64,000 nt of DNA, taken from Pseudomonas fragi. Lineage in GTDB: Bacteria; Pseudomonadota; Gammaproteobacteria; Pseudomonadales; Pseudomonadaceae. Below are positions 1-11,900 of this stretch, in pieces. How positions within the stretch are numbered: position 1 is the stretch's first letter; every line of letters begins with the position of its first letter. Under the pieces are notes generated by a model, which saw only the letters and a list, made by a program, of their open reading frames with translations, was not told the origin of the DNA and ran no database searches. Both the position numbers and the translations under genes were made by a program. Where the stretch lies: contig NZ_LT629783.1 of assembly GCF_900105835.1 (NCBI RefSeq), positions 2,845,001 through 2,909,000 of the forward strand, written 5' to 3'.

Positions 1-219
1 TAACTGCCGGGTGAGCAGCGCCAGCTCGCTTGCCCCCAGCCGGATACCCGATTGCGCATGGCTGGCGCCCTGGCGGTTTTTTCTGACGGCCCCCAGATGA
101 CTCAGGCGCAGGCCTCGCTCGCGTAAAAGCTGGCGGGCATGGCGCGCACTGTCAGCCTCTTGCAGGCCACGGCAATTGCGTCCATTGGCGTCCTGCGCAC
201 GGTACTCAAAGGCAGGCAT
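1..219 (-). CDS. gspF: Type II secretion inner-membrane protein GspF, N-terminal part (partial)
   Basis: Only the first 73 codons lie in the window; the gene continues past the left edge. The minus-strand reading from the ATG at 217-219 begins MPAFEYRAQDANGR, the usual opening of GspF/XcpS/HxcS proteins, followed by the ARxLLRERGL segment of the N-terminal cytoplasmic domain. GspF is the polytopic inner-membrane platform protein that contacts the GspE ATPase and is needed to assemble the pseudopilus. The start is two bases after the gspE stop, so the genes are almost certainly co-transcribed. The membrane segments are not in view. XcpS, HxcS or another lineage cannot be told apart from this fragment. 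Confidence 0.85.
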   Translation of the reverse strand, partial: MPAFEYRAQDANGRNCRGLQEADSARHARQLLRERGLRLSHLGAVRKNRQGASHAQSGIRLGASELALLTRQL

Positions 220-221
220 GC

Positions 222-1694
222 TCAGTCCTCCCGGGTAATGCGCAGCAGTTCATCGACGCTGGTCAGGCCTTCTAGTACCAGACGCTGACCATCCTGAAAC
301 AGGCTACAAGACAGCTTTAGTGCTTCACGGGCCAAGTCCGGCTCGCTGGCCCCCTGATGAATCATCCCGGCGAGGGTCGGGGTGATGCTGACCAGTTCGT
401 AGATACCGGTACGACCGCGGTAGCCTTGCTGGCAGTGCTTGCAGCCCTGGGCCCGATACAGGGTTGGCCAGGTTCCCGGGGCAAGACCAAGCCGTGCGCC
501 CGTTGCCGGGTCGGCTGTATAGGCAGCCTTGCACTCCACACACAACGTGCGCAGCAGGCGCTGGGCCAGTACCCCCACCAACGAAGACGACAGCAGGTAA
601 GCATCCACCCCCATGTCGACCAGGCGGGTAACGGCACCAATGGCACTGTTGGTGTGCAGGGTGGACAGCACAAGATGCCCGGTCAACGACGCTTGCACGG
701 CAATTTCGGCGGTTTCGCGATCGCGGATTTCACCCACCATGACCACGTCCGGGTCCTGACGCAGAATTGCTCGCAGGCCACGGGCAAACGTCATGTCAGC
801 CTTGGTGTTGACCGGTGTCTGACCAATGCCCGGCAGGTGATATTCCACCGGGTCCTCAACGGTCAGAATATTGCGGGTCTGGTGATTGAGGTGGCTGAGC
901 GCGGCATACAGGCTGGTGGTTTTACCCGAGCCGGTCGGGCCCGTGACCAGAAAAATCCCGTGGGGCCGCGCAAGGATGTGCTCAAACCGGCGCAAAGTCG
1001 CAGCGGGCATGCCCAGGCAGTTTAAATCAAGGCGCACGGCCTGTTTATCGAGCAAGCGCATGACCACCCGCTCACCGTGGGCCGAAGGCAGGGTAGAGAC
1101 CCGCACATCGACCTCATGCCCGGCCAGACGCAAGCTGATGCGGCCATCCTGAGGCACCCGCCTTTCGGCAATATCCAGACGCGCCATGACCTTGATCCGT
1201 GATACCAGCAAACTGGCCAGTTCACGTCTGGGCCTGAGCACTTCACGCAACTGGCCGTCAATGCGCATGCGTACGGACAAGTAATGCTCAAAGGTTTCCA
1301 GATGCACGTCCGATGCTTTTTCGCGCATGGCTTCACGCAGCAGGGCATTGATAAGGCGAATGATCGGCGCATCGTCTTCCTGCTCCAGCAGGTCGGCGGT
1401 TTGCGGCACCTGCTCGGCCAGACTCATCAGGTCGAGTTCTTCGTCCAGCCCCTGGGCCACTTGCTCGGCAGCGCTGTGACCTGCGCTATAGCTGCTGGCC
1501 AGGCGCTCGCCGAAGTGGGCATCGGTGAGGGGGCTGAAGGTCACTTCACGCCCAGCCCAACGCTGCGCTTCGGCCAGTGCGGTCAATGGCGTATCGGCGC
1601 GAATCAACAAGGTGGCAGGCGTGGACGAAGCGTCCAGCACTATCCCGAAGCGCCGGGCAAAGCCGAAAGGCAGGCACGCACCTGGCAGTGTCAT
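222..1694 (-). CDS. gspE: Type II secretion ATPase GspE
   Basis: This 490-residue protein is a secretion hexameric ATPase that powers pseudopilus assembly at the inner membrane. The N-terminal ~110 residues form a divergent N-domain. The core has the Walker A GPTGSGKTTS at about 252-261, an aspartate/glutamate box around 315-330 (DPDVVMVGEIRD), the histidine box LSTLHTN near 343-349, and a C-terminal four-cysteine zinc element (CVEC about 388, CKHC about 418) typical of GspE and PilB. It overlaps the gspD stop in an ATGA arrangement and is followed two bases later by gspF, so translation is coupled. Length is normal for GspE (about 490-500). A PilB identity is unlikely because the flanking genes are gspD and gspF. 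Confidence 0.95.
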   Translation of the reverse strand: MTLPGACLPFGFARRFGIVLDASSTPATLLIRADTPLTALAEAQRWAGREVTFSPLTDAHFGERLASSYSAGHSAAEQVAQGLDEELDLMSLAEQVPQTADLLEQEDDAPIIRLINALLREAMREKASDVHLETFEHYLSVRMRIDGQLREVLRPRRELASLLVSRIKVMARLDIAERRVPQDGRISLRLAGHEVDVRVSTLPSAHGERVVMRLLDKQAVRLDLNCLGMPAATLRRFEHILARPHGIFLVTGPTGSGKTTSLYAALSHLNHQTRNILTVEDPVEYHLPGIGQTPVNTKADMTFARGLRAILRQDPDVVMVGEIRDRETAEIAVQASLTGHLVLSTLHTNSAIGAVTRLVDMGVDAYLLSSSLVGVLAQRLLRTLCVECKAAYTADPATGARLGLAPGTWPTLYRAQGCKHCQQGYRGRTGIYELVSITPTLAGMIHQGASEPDLAREALKLSCSLFQDGQRLVLEGLTSVDELLRITRED

Positions 1695-3603
1695 GGCTGA
1701 ACGGCTTTGGCTGGCTGCGCCTGTTTTTGCGCAGGGGTATCGAACATTTGCTGTGGGTTGTCGGGCAACAATTGATCGGGGTTGCCCTTGGCACCGGCTT
1801 GATCAAGGTTGCGCAATGCGTTGTAACGGCTTTGGCTGAGTTCACGCAGATCGTTTTTGCTGCGTACGATCGTCGGGCGCAAAAACACCATCAGGTTGGT
1901 TTTGGTACGGGTTTCCTTGTTCCAGCGAAACAGGGCGCCCAGATACGGAATGCTGCGCAACAAGGGCACGCCACTGACCTGGGTGCGCACACTGTCCTTG
2001 ATCAACCCGCCAATCACGATGATTTCGCCGTCTTCGGCCAGGATGGTGCTTTTCAAGGCACGTTTGTTGGTGATGAGATCGGTTGAGTCGACACCTTGCA
2101 GTGTGGGGGCTATTTCGGAGTTTTCCTGGGCGACCTCCGGCGCATCAGGCTGCCGTCATTGATATGCGGTTTAACTTTGAGGCTGATGCCTATGTCTTGC
2201 CGGGTCACCGTGGTGAAGGGATTTTTGGTGTCATCACCAGAGCCGGCATAAGAGCCTGTTTTGAGCGGCACGTTTTGCCCGACCAGTATTTCGGCTTCCT
2301 GATTGTCCAGGGTCAGCAGGCTCGGTGTGGACAACACGTTGTTGTTGGTGTCACTGGCCAGGGCCGAAATCAGGGCGCTGAAACGATCATTACCCACTTT
2401 CAGCACGCCCCCTTCCGGCAGCTCAATGTCACTGTTTGAAAACGAGCCGATCTGAATGCCGGTACCCGGAAAAGTAATACCGCCTCTGGCCCTGCCTGTG
2501 TTGACGCTCCACTGCACACCCAGGGTTTTGGCAATGTCCCCGGATATTTCCACGATGGCGGCATGGATCAGGACCTGGGAGCGCGGCTGATCCAGTTCGC
2601 GCACGATGTTTTCCAGCGTACGAACCTTCGCCGGATCTGCCACGATCACCAGCGCGTTCTGACTTTCATCTGCCGCTACTGTCACTTCCCGTGGCGATGC
2701 TTTCTGGGTGCGGCCCTCTATGGCCACGTCCTGTTTCAAGCCTGACCCTACCGACTCCAGCACTGTGGCCAATTGCTTGGCATCGCTGTGACGAAGACGC
2801 AACACCCGCGAATTTTCCTGCTGGATGCTGCCCGGAGCATCCAGAGAGCGGGCAAGTTCGCTCAAGCGTTTGCGGACCGTGTCGCTGCCCAGAATCACCA
2901 GGCGATTGGTCGACGTGTCTGCAATCACCCGACTGCCTGCCCCCGCTTCGGTTTTATCCAGCGACTGCTCCATGATCGTGGCAATGTCGCTGGCCAGACC
3001 ATGCTTGAGCACAACCATCGAATGGCCTGAGCGCGCGCCCGAATCCAGTTGCAGAACGATCTCGACAAGGCGGCGCGTATTGGCAGCAGTGTCGGTGATG
3101 ATCAACGCATTGGCCGATGCCGAAGGGCCGATATACCCATTGCTCGATACCAGTGGGCGCAGCAGGCCTGCCAGATCGGCCGCAACGCTGCCATTGAGCA
3201 CCATGACCCTTGTGACAAAGGCCTCTGCTTCAGTGACCCTGGTACCCGGGCTGCCAGCCCGGGTTTTGGCCTCGGCGGCAGGGATTATCAGCAAACGGTC
3301 GCCCTGGTCGATAACCGAAAATCCATGAGCATCAAGCACCGAGTAAAACAACTGACGTACACCTTCACGATCCAGCTCCTTTTCGGAAATAACCGTAATC
3401 CGCCCCTGTACCCTAGGGTCCAGAACCACGGTGGCACCGAGAATCGATGAAATCTCTTGCACGACATCACGCAATTCGGCCTCCTTCATCGACAACTTCC
3501 AGTACTGTTTTTGTGCCCACACCGGGGAATGCAGGAACATTGCGGTGCATAGCACGCAACAGGTCAAAAGTTGGCAAATGCCGAACGCATTGGGCTTGGT
3601 CAT
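1691..3603 (-). pseudogene. gspD: Type II secretion secretin GspD, interrupted by a one-base frameshift
   Basis: The outer-membrane secretin channel of the T2SS. From the ATG at 3601-3603 the protein has a signal peptide (about residues 1-30, ending VWA before QKQYW), then N0, N1, N2 and N3 domains, then the secretin core with the VPLKTGSY region. At about 2138-2140 the frame breaks: after NDGSLMR it runs into RRSPRKTPK and a TAG stop at 2110-2112. Adding one base there (CGC C-G GAG to CGC CTG GAG) restores EVAQENSEIAPTLQGVD, ITNKRALKSTILAEDG, the VPLLRSIPYLGALF loop and TNLMVFLRPTIV, through to the TGA at 1691-1693. Everything else looks under selection, so this is a recent mutation, an assembly error, or a programmed event. 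No lipobox is seen. It ends overlapping gspE. Confidence 0.9.
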
Positions 3604-3612
3604 GGCGGTACT

Positions 3613-4137
3613 CTAGGGTTGCTCGGCAGTGGGCCGCAGGTAAAGGGAAGGTGCTTGCAGGGCGGCCCCGGAAGCAGCAGACACTGGCAGCACATGCTGG
3701 CCTTGAGGCTTGAACGCCAGGCGCTCCTCACGGCCATTGCGCCACAGCACCACATGATCGACCTCGATCCTGCGCAGAACACTGCCACTGGGCAGGCGTT
3801 CACCCTCTGCATAGAAACGCGCGGATTGCCCGTCGCCCAGCAAGGCTTGAGAGGCCCCCTGACTCGAGACAAAACTGGCGCGCCACTGCAAGGGCTCGGC
3901 ACTCGGGACCCAATTGTCCTGAGCCGCGAGACCAAAGACCGCAGCAATGGCTTGGGGCTGGAAAGGCTGCGGTATCGCCGGGGCAGATGCATTAAATGGC
4001 GCGAACTCAAGTTGCACTTGTACAGACCTGAATATCTGCTCTTGCCACGCCAGGTAGCTGCCATAAACCAAGGGAACTATCAGCACTGTCCACTTGGAGA
4101 AAAAAAATTTATTAAACACTCGCATTGAACTGCCCAT
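3613..4137 (-). CDS. gspC: Type II secretion inner-membrane protein GspC-like
   Basis: A small bitopic protein of about 174 residues: short basic N-terminus, one membrane segment (about residues 13-30, WTVLIVPLVYGSYLAW), then a periplasmic HR-like domain with the pattern LxWRASFVSSQGASQALLGDG...YAEGERLPSGSVLRRIEVDHVVLWRNGREERLAF. GspC links the inner-membrane platform to the N0 domain of the GspD secretin. It lies directly upstream of gspD with a 9-base gap. It is shorter than XcpP (about 235 residues) and shows no PDZ domain, which I infer is genuine because the stop is clean. The reading frame is open further upstream to a GTG at 4194; the ATG at 4135-4137 was chosen because the added stretch looks non-native, but the ATG at 4123-4125 is also possible. 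Confidence 0.8.
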   Translation of the reverse strand: MGSSMRVFNKFFFSKWTVLIVPLVYGSYLAWQEQIFRSVQVQLEFAPFNASAPAIPQPFQPQAIAAVFGLAAQDNWVPSAEPLQWRASFVSSQGASQALLGDGQSARFYAEGERLPSGSVLRRIEVDHVVLWRNGREERLAFKPQGQHVLPVSAASGAALQAPSLYLRPTAEQP

Positions 4138-4310
4138 CACTGCTTCAGTGTTATAAGGCTTTGCCAAAAGCAAATATAAAGAGCAACGGCTCACGGACCG
4201 GGTACTGCTACTTATTCAACCCTGCAAAAAACAATAGCCAGCTGCCATACCCGTGCTGACCAAAAGCGAAAGCACTGTTCGGCAACCTGTCTTTTATAGT
4301 TTGGGCAAAC

Positions 4311-4339
4311 ACCCGACCACTGTTTATCAGTGGCCGGGT
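4311..4339. terminator. Hairpin between the LPMO gene and gspC
   Basis: An inverted repeat pairs 4311-4322 (ACCCGACCACTG) with 4328-4339 (CAGTGGCCGGGT) around a TTTAT loop, with one mismatch. It lies just after the LPMO stop on the minus strand. The following bases are only moderately T-rich, so it may be a weak terminator or an mRNA-stabilising hairpin, allowing some read-through into gspC. Confidence 0.6.
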
Positions 4340-4353
4340 ATTTACAGTGCTAT

Positions 4354-5826
4354 CTACTTCTCGAGCCAGGCATCTTTCCAATTCGAGCCGGTGCCCGGTT
4401 CATAATGAGTCGCAGACGGAGAGTACTGCGCACAATAACCCGAGTACGGGAACGGCTTGCACTCATACACCAGGCCGGTCTTGGGTTGCAGGACGGTAGT
4501 CCCAGCCTTGTAAGCCTTGAAGCCTTCAGGGTAGACAGCGTCATAATTCTGGCTACCGCCCTCACCTGTCAGGCTGATGGTTTTAAGCTCCTGGAAGTTC
4601 TCGCGGCCGTTTTCACTGCTGGCGATCAACTTCAGGGCGTGGGCACCCGGGGCGCTTTTGACCGCTACGGTCAAGGGAGCCGTGGTCGAGTCAATCGTTT
4701 GCCTGGTGTAACCCACTGCCTTGTTGGCTTCGTTATAAACCGTGGCTTCAACCGTGATGTTCTTGTTGGTCATCAAGGTAAAGCCGACGTTGCCAACGCC
4801 TTTATCCAGTACATACTCGGCGGCGACATCATGAACATGCATGTAAGCCATCGGGTCCGGGACCAGAGTTGTTTGCATCTGATAGCTGGTCACACCGCTT
4901 TGCGCTTTGGCGTAGAAATTGTTGGTGCCCTTGGTCGGCTCAATACCACCCTCTTCGTTACGCACACCGGCCCTTACAGGCTCGTTCGCAGCGTTCACGG
5001 TTTCGGCCAGTTTAAACGCCCAGTTTGCAGGCTGCCCTTCTTCTACCGAATCGATACCCACGCTGAAGCTGTACTTCGCGCTTTCAGCACTGCCCATGAA
5101 AGCCCGCGCCTTGGCCGAATCACCTGGTAGCAGGGTCTGGGTCGGCACCATCACCCCCACGTTGGTCCAGCCATCGGGGTCTGTCGCCTCGACCTTGATG
5201 TTGACATCGACCACGTCGTAAAAGCTGGCACCCGTATCATCGATGGTCCAGGCCCCCAGAATGACATGCTGGCCTGTGCGGTCGGGCGGAATGACGCAGG
5301 CGTGTTTTTGCGCGATCTGGCCGTGGCCTCCCGCCGGGCCTTCAATTGGCACGGCACCACCGCCTTGTACAGTACAAAACGGCGTCAGTTCAAAGGTATC
5401 GCGAGCCAGTGGCAGGTTAGGGTTCCAGCCGGCCTTGGTGATGAAGTATTCCCACTTGGTGGTTTTATGAGCTGCCGTAAAGAACCAGCTGAATTCGGTC
5501 TTGCGGTCGTTGATTTCGGTCAGGTGCCAGCGATTTGCGGCCTGGGCATCCAGGGCACTGAATACGGCATTGGCGCCACTCGGGATCTTGCCATCGACCG
5601 GCCCCAGGGCCGGGAAACCTTTGGGGGCCTCGCCTACGGTTTGTGGCTCATATTGGGCCTGGCCGCAGTTGGTGTTCAGCCCCAGCTGGCAGGAATAGGC
5701 ACGGGATGGCGGTGAATCCATATAACCGTGGGCGACCACCTGTTGAGAGGTGAAAACTGCGCTCATCAATGTTAATGAGCCTACGCACGACATAAAAGTA
5801 CGGGGGTTTGAATGTGCTGACGTCAT
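4354..5826 (-). CDS. Secreted AA10 lytic polysaccharide monooxygenase, GbpA/CbpD-like
   Basis: A 490-residue secreted copper oxidase that cleaves crystalline chitin or related polysaccharide. A signal peptide of 32 residues ends ...VVA, leaving His33 (HGYMDSPPSR) as the mature N-terminus, the first ligand of the copper histidine brace. The second histidine is in TAAHKTTKWEYFITK, and the GASFYDVVDVNI strand carries the axial Phe. A GbpA_2-like module follows (about 220-325), then a further beta domain (about 330-425), and a C-terminal chitin-binding module rich in aromatics and cysteines (about 430-490, VYECKPFPYSGYCAQY), resembling CBM73. CbpD of P. aeruginosa is a known T2SS substrate of this architecture. 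The gene sits upstream of gspC on the same strand, so it is a likely cargo of the neighbouring secretion system. That link is inference. Confidence 0.93.
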   Translation of the reverse strand: MTSAHSNPRTFMSCVGSLTLMSAVFTSQQVVAHGYMDSPPSRAYSCQLGLNTNCGQAQYEPQTVGEAPKGFPALGPVDGKIPSGANAVFSALDAQAANRWHLTEINDRKTEFSWFFTAAHKTTKWEYFITKAGWNPNLPLARDTFELTPFCTVQGGGAVPIEGPAGGHGQIAQKHACVIPPDRTGQHVILGAWTIDDTGASFYDVVDVNIKVEATDPDGWTNVGVMVPTQTLLPGDSAKARAFMGSAESAKYSFSVGIDSVEEGQPANWAFKLAETVNAANEPVRAGVRNEEGGIEPTKGTNNFYAKAQSGVTSYQMQTTLVPDPMAYMHVHDVAAEYVLDKGVGNVGFTLMTNKNITVEATVYNEANKAVGYTRQTIDSTTAPLTVAVKSAPGAHALKLIASSENGRENFQELKTISLTGEGGSQNYDAVYPEGFKAYKAGTTVLQPKTGLVYECKPFPYSGYCAQYSPSATHYEPGTGSNWKDAWLEK

Positions 5827-6178
5827 TGATCTATCTCAGACTATTTATTATTGGACCTTTATGAAGCCAACTTGCCTTACCCTTCAATTAACATAAACGG
5901 CAGAGCCAGCCAGCCAACATAACGGCATTGTCTTAACGACCAGTCGTACAACTGCAAATGCAAATGACCAAGCGCGCCATGAAGTTATTTCCACACCACT
6001 TTCCGGCAACTTTCATCTACAGGCTTTATGCAAAAGCGAAGGGCGATTGTCACGGGCGCAATAAAATATTAATGTAAGTTTTATCTTCCGGGCTTGTAGG
6101 ATCCACCCTAATTTCTTGGCGCTCGCATAGTGAAAGGCTTACAAAACCGAAAAACAGCAAATCGGCTGTCCCAGAAAT
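5827..6178. other. Intergenic region upstream of the LPMO gene
   Basis: This AT-richer stretch of about 350 bases separates the LPMO gene from the hemE terminator. It should hold the LPMO promoter and untranslated leader. I could not identify a convincing -35/-10 pair, sigma-54 site, regulator palindrome or small reading frame. Confidence 0.5.
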
Positions 6179-6208
6179 AAAAAAGCCCCGACATGTCGGG
6201 GCTTTTTT
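6179..6208 (-). terminator. Strong bidirectional-looking terminator after hemE
   Basis: Six A residues, a stem of GCCCCGAC paired with GTCGGGGC around a two-base centre, then six T residues. It lies 14 bases beyond the hemE stop on the minus strand and would end that transcript; the symmetric A and T tracts would also stop transcription from the opposite side. Confidence 0.9.
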
Positions 6209-6222
6209 AGTGTTGATTGAGT

Positions 6223-7290
6223 TTACTGGTGATACTGCCCCGAGAACTCATGAACCGCACTGATAAAGGCGCCGGCGTGCTCCGGTTTCACTTCCGGGGT
6301 AATGCCGTGACCCAGGTTGAACACATGGCCCGAACCGTTGCCGTAGCTGGCCAGGATGCGCTTGACCTCGGTGCGGATCGCCTCCGGGTTGGCGTACAGC
6401 ACCGTCGGATCCATGTTGCCTTGCAGCGCAACCTTGTTGCCCACACGCTTGCGGGCTTCGCCCAGGTCGCAGGTCCAGTCCAGGCCCAGCGCGTCTGCGC
6501 CAGCATCGGCGATGCTTTCCAGCCACAGGCCACCATTTTTGGTGAACAGGATGACCGGTACCTTGCGGCCTTCGTGTTCGCGGATCAGGCCGCTAACGAT
6601 TTTGCGCATATAGGCCAGGGAAAACTCCTGATACGCCGCAGCCGACAGGTTGCCACCCCAGGTGTCGAAGATCTGCACAGCTTGTGCGCCCGCCAGGATC
6701 TGGCCATTGAGGTAGGAGGTCACCGACTGCGCCAGCTTGTCGAGCAGCAGGTGCATGGCCTGCGGGGTGTCGTAGAGCATGGCCTTGGTTTTGCGGAAGT
6801 CCTTGGACGAGCCGCCTTCAACCATATAAGTGGCCAGCGTCCACGGGCTGCCGGAGAAGCCGATCAATGGCACACGGCCATTTAGCTCCTTGCGGATGGT
6901 GCTGACAGCATTCATCACGTAGCCGAGGTCTTTTTGCGGATCGGGAATCGGCAACGCTTCGATGTCGGCCAGGGTGCTGACAACCTTTTTAAAGCGCGGG
7001 CCTTCACCGGTCTCGAAATACAGGCCCTGGCCCATCGCATCGGGGATGGTCAGGATATCGGAAAACAGGATCGCCGCATCCAGCTGCGGGAAGCGGTCCA
7101 GAGGCTGCATGGTGACTTCACATGCGAATTCGGCGTTCTTGCACAGGCTCATGAAATCGCCGGCCTTGGCACGGCTGGCGCGGTATTCCGGCAGGTAGCG
7201 ACCGGCCTGACGCATCATCCAGACAGGCGTTACGTCTACAGGTTGCTTGAGCAAAGCGCGAAGGAAACGGTCATTCTTGAGAACAGTCAT
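6223..7290 (-). CDS. hemE: Uroporphyrinogen decarboxylase
   Basis: A 355-residue cytosolic enzyme of haem and sirohaem-branch tetrapyrrole synthesis; it removes four acetate carboxyls from uroporphyrinogen III to give coproporphyrinogen III. The N-terminal signature [16 protein letters not shown] (about 22-37) is the classic UroD motif with the substrate-binding arginines, and the second signature [17 protein letters not shown] lies near 143-159. Length and start ([14 protein letters not shown]) match the family. It is monocistronic here: the gltBD terminator lies upstream and a strong terminator downstream. No irregularity was seen. Confidence 0.97.
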   Translation of the reverse strand: MTVLKNDRFLRALLKQPVDVTPVWMMRQAGRYLPEYRASRAKAGDFMSLCKNAEFACEVTMQPLDRFPQLDAAILFSDILTIPDAMGQGLYFETGEGPRFKKVVSTLADIEALPIPDPQKDLGYVMNAVSTIRKELNGRVPLIGFSGSPWTLATYMVEGGSSKDFRKTKAMLYDTPQAMHLLLDKLAQSVTSYLNGQILAGAQAVQIFDTWGGNLSAAAYQEFSLAYMRKIVSGLIREHEGRKVPVILFTKNGGLWLESIADAGADALGLDWTCDLGEARKRVGNKVALQGNMDPTVLYANPEAIRTEVKRILASYGNGSGHVFNLGHGITPEVKPEHAGAFISAVHEFSGQYHQ

Positions 7291-7337
7291 GTCAGCATCC
7301 GGAAAAAAAGTGGGGGCATTTTCTCAGAGACGGACGC

Positions 7338-7365
7338 AAAAGGCACGGCAAGTGCCGTGCCTTTT
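7338..7365 (-). terminator. Terminator downstream of gltD
   Basis: An eight-base stem (GGCACGGC at 7342-7349 and GCCGTGCC at 7354-7361) with a four-base loop and flanking AAAA and TTTT tracts. It lies between the gltD stop and the hemE start on the minus strand, beyond the REP pair, and probably ends the gltBD transcript. Confidence 0.8.
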
Positions 7366-7423
7366 ATCTATCGGGTCGATTTGCAGCGGTTTAACGGCTT
7401 ATTTGGCAACACCGCGAAACAAC

Positions 7424-7513
7424 TGTGGGAGCGGGCTTGCTCGCGATAAGGGCTTCACATTCAGCATCTGCACTGAATGGTCTGTCGCTATCGCGAGCAA
7501 GCCCGCTCCCACA
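7424..7513. repeat. REP pair (BIME-like), copy 1
   Basis: Two inverted copies of a REP unit with core GTGGGAGCGGGCTTGCTCGC and its reverse complement, at 7424-7447 and 7490-7513, separated by about 42 bases. It lies between gltD and the terminator in front of hemE. The same unit recurs many times in this window, always between genes, as is usual for Pseudomonas REP elements mobilised by RAYT transposases encoded elsewhere. Confidence 0.93.
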
Positions 7514-7543
7514 TTTTGATCTCATTCCCATTCGGGAAAGTGA

Positions 7544-8995
<1,452 letters not shown>

Positions 8996-11900
8996 TCACT
9001 GCGGGTTGGCACGGATGCTGGAAAGCAACGATTTCAAGCTGGCAGCCTTGGGCTTGACCATCCAGAAACGACGCAGGTAATCATCGAGGTTTTCCGAGAG
9101 GTTGCGACCCCACTCGCTGTTGGTTTCCTCAACGTATTCGTCCAGCACGTGTTGCAGGTGATTACGGTAAGCCTCCATCGCTTCGCCACTGATCCGCTGG
9201 ATTTCCACCAGCTCGTGGTTAACCTTGTCGACGAAGGTGTTGTCCTGATCCAGCACGTAGGCGAAACCGCCGGTCATGCCCGAGCCGAAGTTGTAACCGG
9301 TTTTACCCAGCACGCAGACAAAACCGCCGGTCATATATTCGCAGCAGTGATCGCCTGTGCCTTCCACCACGGTGTGGGCACCGGAGTTACGCACGGCGAA
9401 ACGCTCGCCCGCCGTGCCCGCTGCGAACAGCTTGCCGCCGGTGGCGCCATACAGGCAGGTGTTGCCGACAATCGCGCTGTCCTGGGTTTTGTAGACGCTG
9501 CCTGCAGGCGGGACAATGACCAGCTTGCCGCCGGTCATGCCTTTGCCTACGTAATCGTTGGCGTCGCCTTGCAGGTACATGTGCAAACCACCGGCGTTCC
9601 ACACACCAAAGCTCTGACCGGCAGTGCCTTTGAAGCGGAAGGTGATCGGTGCCTTGGCCATGCCCTGGTTGCCGTGGGTACGGGCGATCTCACCCGATAT
9701 ACGAGCACCGATCGAACGGTCGCAGTTGCAGATATCGAGGTCAAACTCGGCACCGCTCATGTCGTTGATCGCCGAGCGCGCCATGTCGAGCATCTGCTCG
9801 GCCAGCAGGCCCTTGTCGAACGGCGGGTTGCGGTCGACCTGGCAGAATTGCGGCTTGTCGGCCGGGATATGGTCGCTGCCCAGCAGTGGCGTGAGGTCCA
9901 GGTTGTGCTGCTTGGCGGTTTCGCCCTGGAGGATTTCCAGCAGGTCGGTACGGCCGATCAGCTCTTCCAGGGTGCGCACGCCCAGCTTGGCCAGCCATTC
10001 ACGGGTTTCTTCGGCCACATAGGTGAAGAAGTTGACCACCATGTCGACAGTGCCGATGTAGTGGTTTTTACGCAGCGATTCGTTTTGCGTCGCAACGCCG
10101 GTGGCGCAGTTGTTGAGGTGGCAAATACGCAGGTATTTGCAGCCCAGGGCGATCATTGGCGCGGTGCCGAAGCCGAAGCTTTCAGCGCCCAGGATCGCCG
10201 CCTTGATCACGTCGAGGCCGGTTTTCAGGCCACCGTCGGTTTGCACCCGCACTTTGCCACGCAGGTCGTTGCCGCGCAGGGTCTGGTGGGTTTCAGCCAG
10301 GCCCAGCTCCCACGGTGCGCCCGCGTACTTGATGGAGGTCAACGGCGATGCGCCCGTGCCGCCGTCATAGCCGGAGATGGTGATCAGGTCGGCATAGGCC
10401 TTGGCCACGCCTGCGGCGATGGTGCCCACGCCCGCTTCTGCTACCAGCTTCACCGATACCAGCGCTTTCGGGTTGACCTGTTTGAGGTCAAAGATCAGCT
10501 GCGACAAGTCTTCGATGGAATAGATGTCGTGGTGCGGCGGTGGCGAAATCAGGGTCACACCCGGCACGGCGTAGCGCAGTTTGGCGATCAGGCCGTTGAC
10601 CTTGCCGCCCGGCAGTTGCCCGCCCTCGCCCGGCTTGGCGCCTTGCGCAACCTTGATTTGCAGCACTTCGGCGTTGACCAGGTATTCCGGCGTCACACCG
10701 AAACGGCCAGTGGCCACTTGCTTGATCTTCGAGCTGCGGATAGTGCCGTAACGCGCCGGGTCTTCGCCGCCTTCACCGGAGTTGGAGCGTGCGCCCAAGC
10801 GGTTCATGGCTTCGGCCAGGGCTTCGTGAGCCTCGGGCGACAAGGCGCCCAGGGAAATACCGGCCGAGTCGAAACGCTTGAGGATCGAGTCCAGCGGTTC
10901 GATATCGTCGATCGACAGCGGGGTATCGAGGGTCTTGACCTTGAACAGGTCGCGGATCATCGACACCGGGCGCTTGTCCACCAGTGCGGTGTATTCCTTG
11001 AACTTGCTGTAGTCGCCCTGTTGCACGGCGGCTTGCAGGGTGGCCACTACATCCGGGTTGTAGGCGTGGTACTCGCCACCGTGTACGTACTTGAGCAGGC
11101 CGCCTTGCTGGATCGGCTTGCGCGCACTCCAGGCTTCGGCCGCCAGCAGCTTTTGCTCGGCTTCAAGGTCGACGAAACGCGCGCCCTTGATGCGGCTTGG
11201 CACGCCACGGAAGCTCAGTTCACAAATTTCTTCGGACAGGCCGATGGCTTCGAACAGCTGCGCACCACGGTACGAAGCGATGGTCGAGATACCCATTTTC
11301 GACAGGATCTTGAGCAGACCCTTGGTGATGCCTTTACGGTAGTTCTTGAATACCTCATAGAGGTCGCCCAGTACTTCACCGGTACGGATCAGGTCGCCCA
11401 GCACTTCGTAGGCCAGGAACGGGTAGACCGCCGAGGCGCCGAAACCGATCAGCACCGCAAAGTGATGCGGGTCACGGGCAGTAGCCGTCTCGACCAGAAT
11501 GTTGCTGTCGCAACGCAGGCCTTTTTCGGTCAGGCGGTGATGCACGGCGCCCACAGCCAAAGAGGCGTGAACCGGCAACTTGCCCGGCGCGATATGACGG
11601 TCGCTCAGCACGATCTGGGTGCGACCGGCGCGTGCGGCTTCTTCGGCCTGATCGGCGATATTACGCACGGCCGCTTCCAGGCCGACGCTCTCGTCGTAGT
11701 TGAGGTCGATGATCTGACGCTCAAAGCCCGGCAGGTCGAGGTTCATCAGCGAACGCCACTTGGCAGGCGAAATCACCGGCGAACTGAGGATCACACGGGA
11801 AGCGTGCTCAGGGGATTCCTGGAAGATGTTGCGCTCGGCACCGAGGCAGATTTCCAGGGACATGACGATGGCTTCACGCAGCGGATCGATCGGCGGGTTG

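Noticed and set aside
1691..2056. A separate small gene (MKSTILAEDGEIIVIGG...) after gspD
   Set aside because: It is the C-terminal secretin end of GspD in a shifted frame; one inserted base joins the two parts seamlessly.
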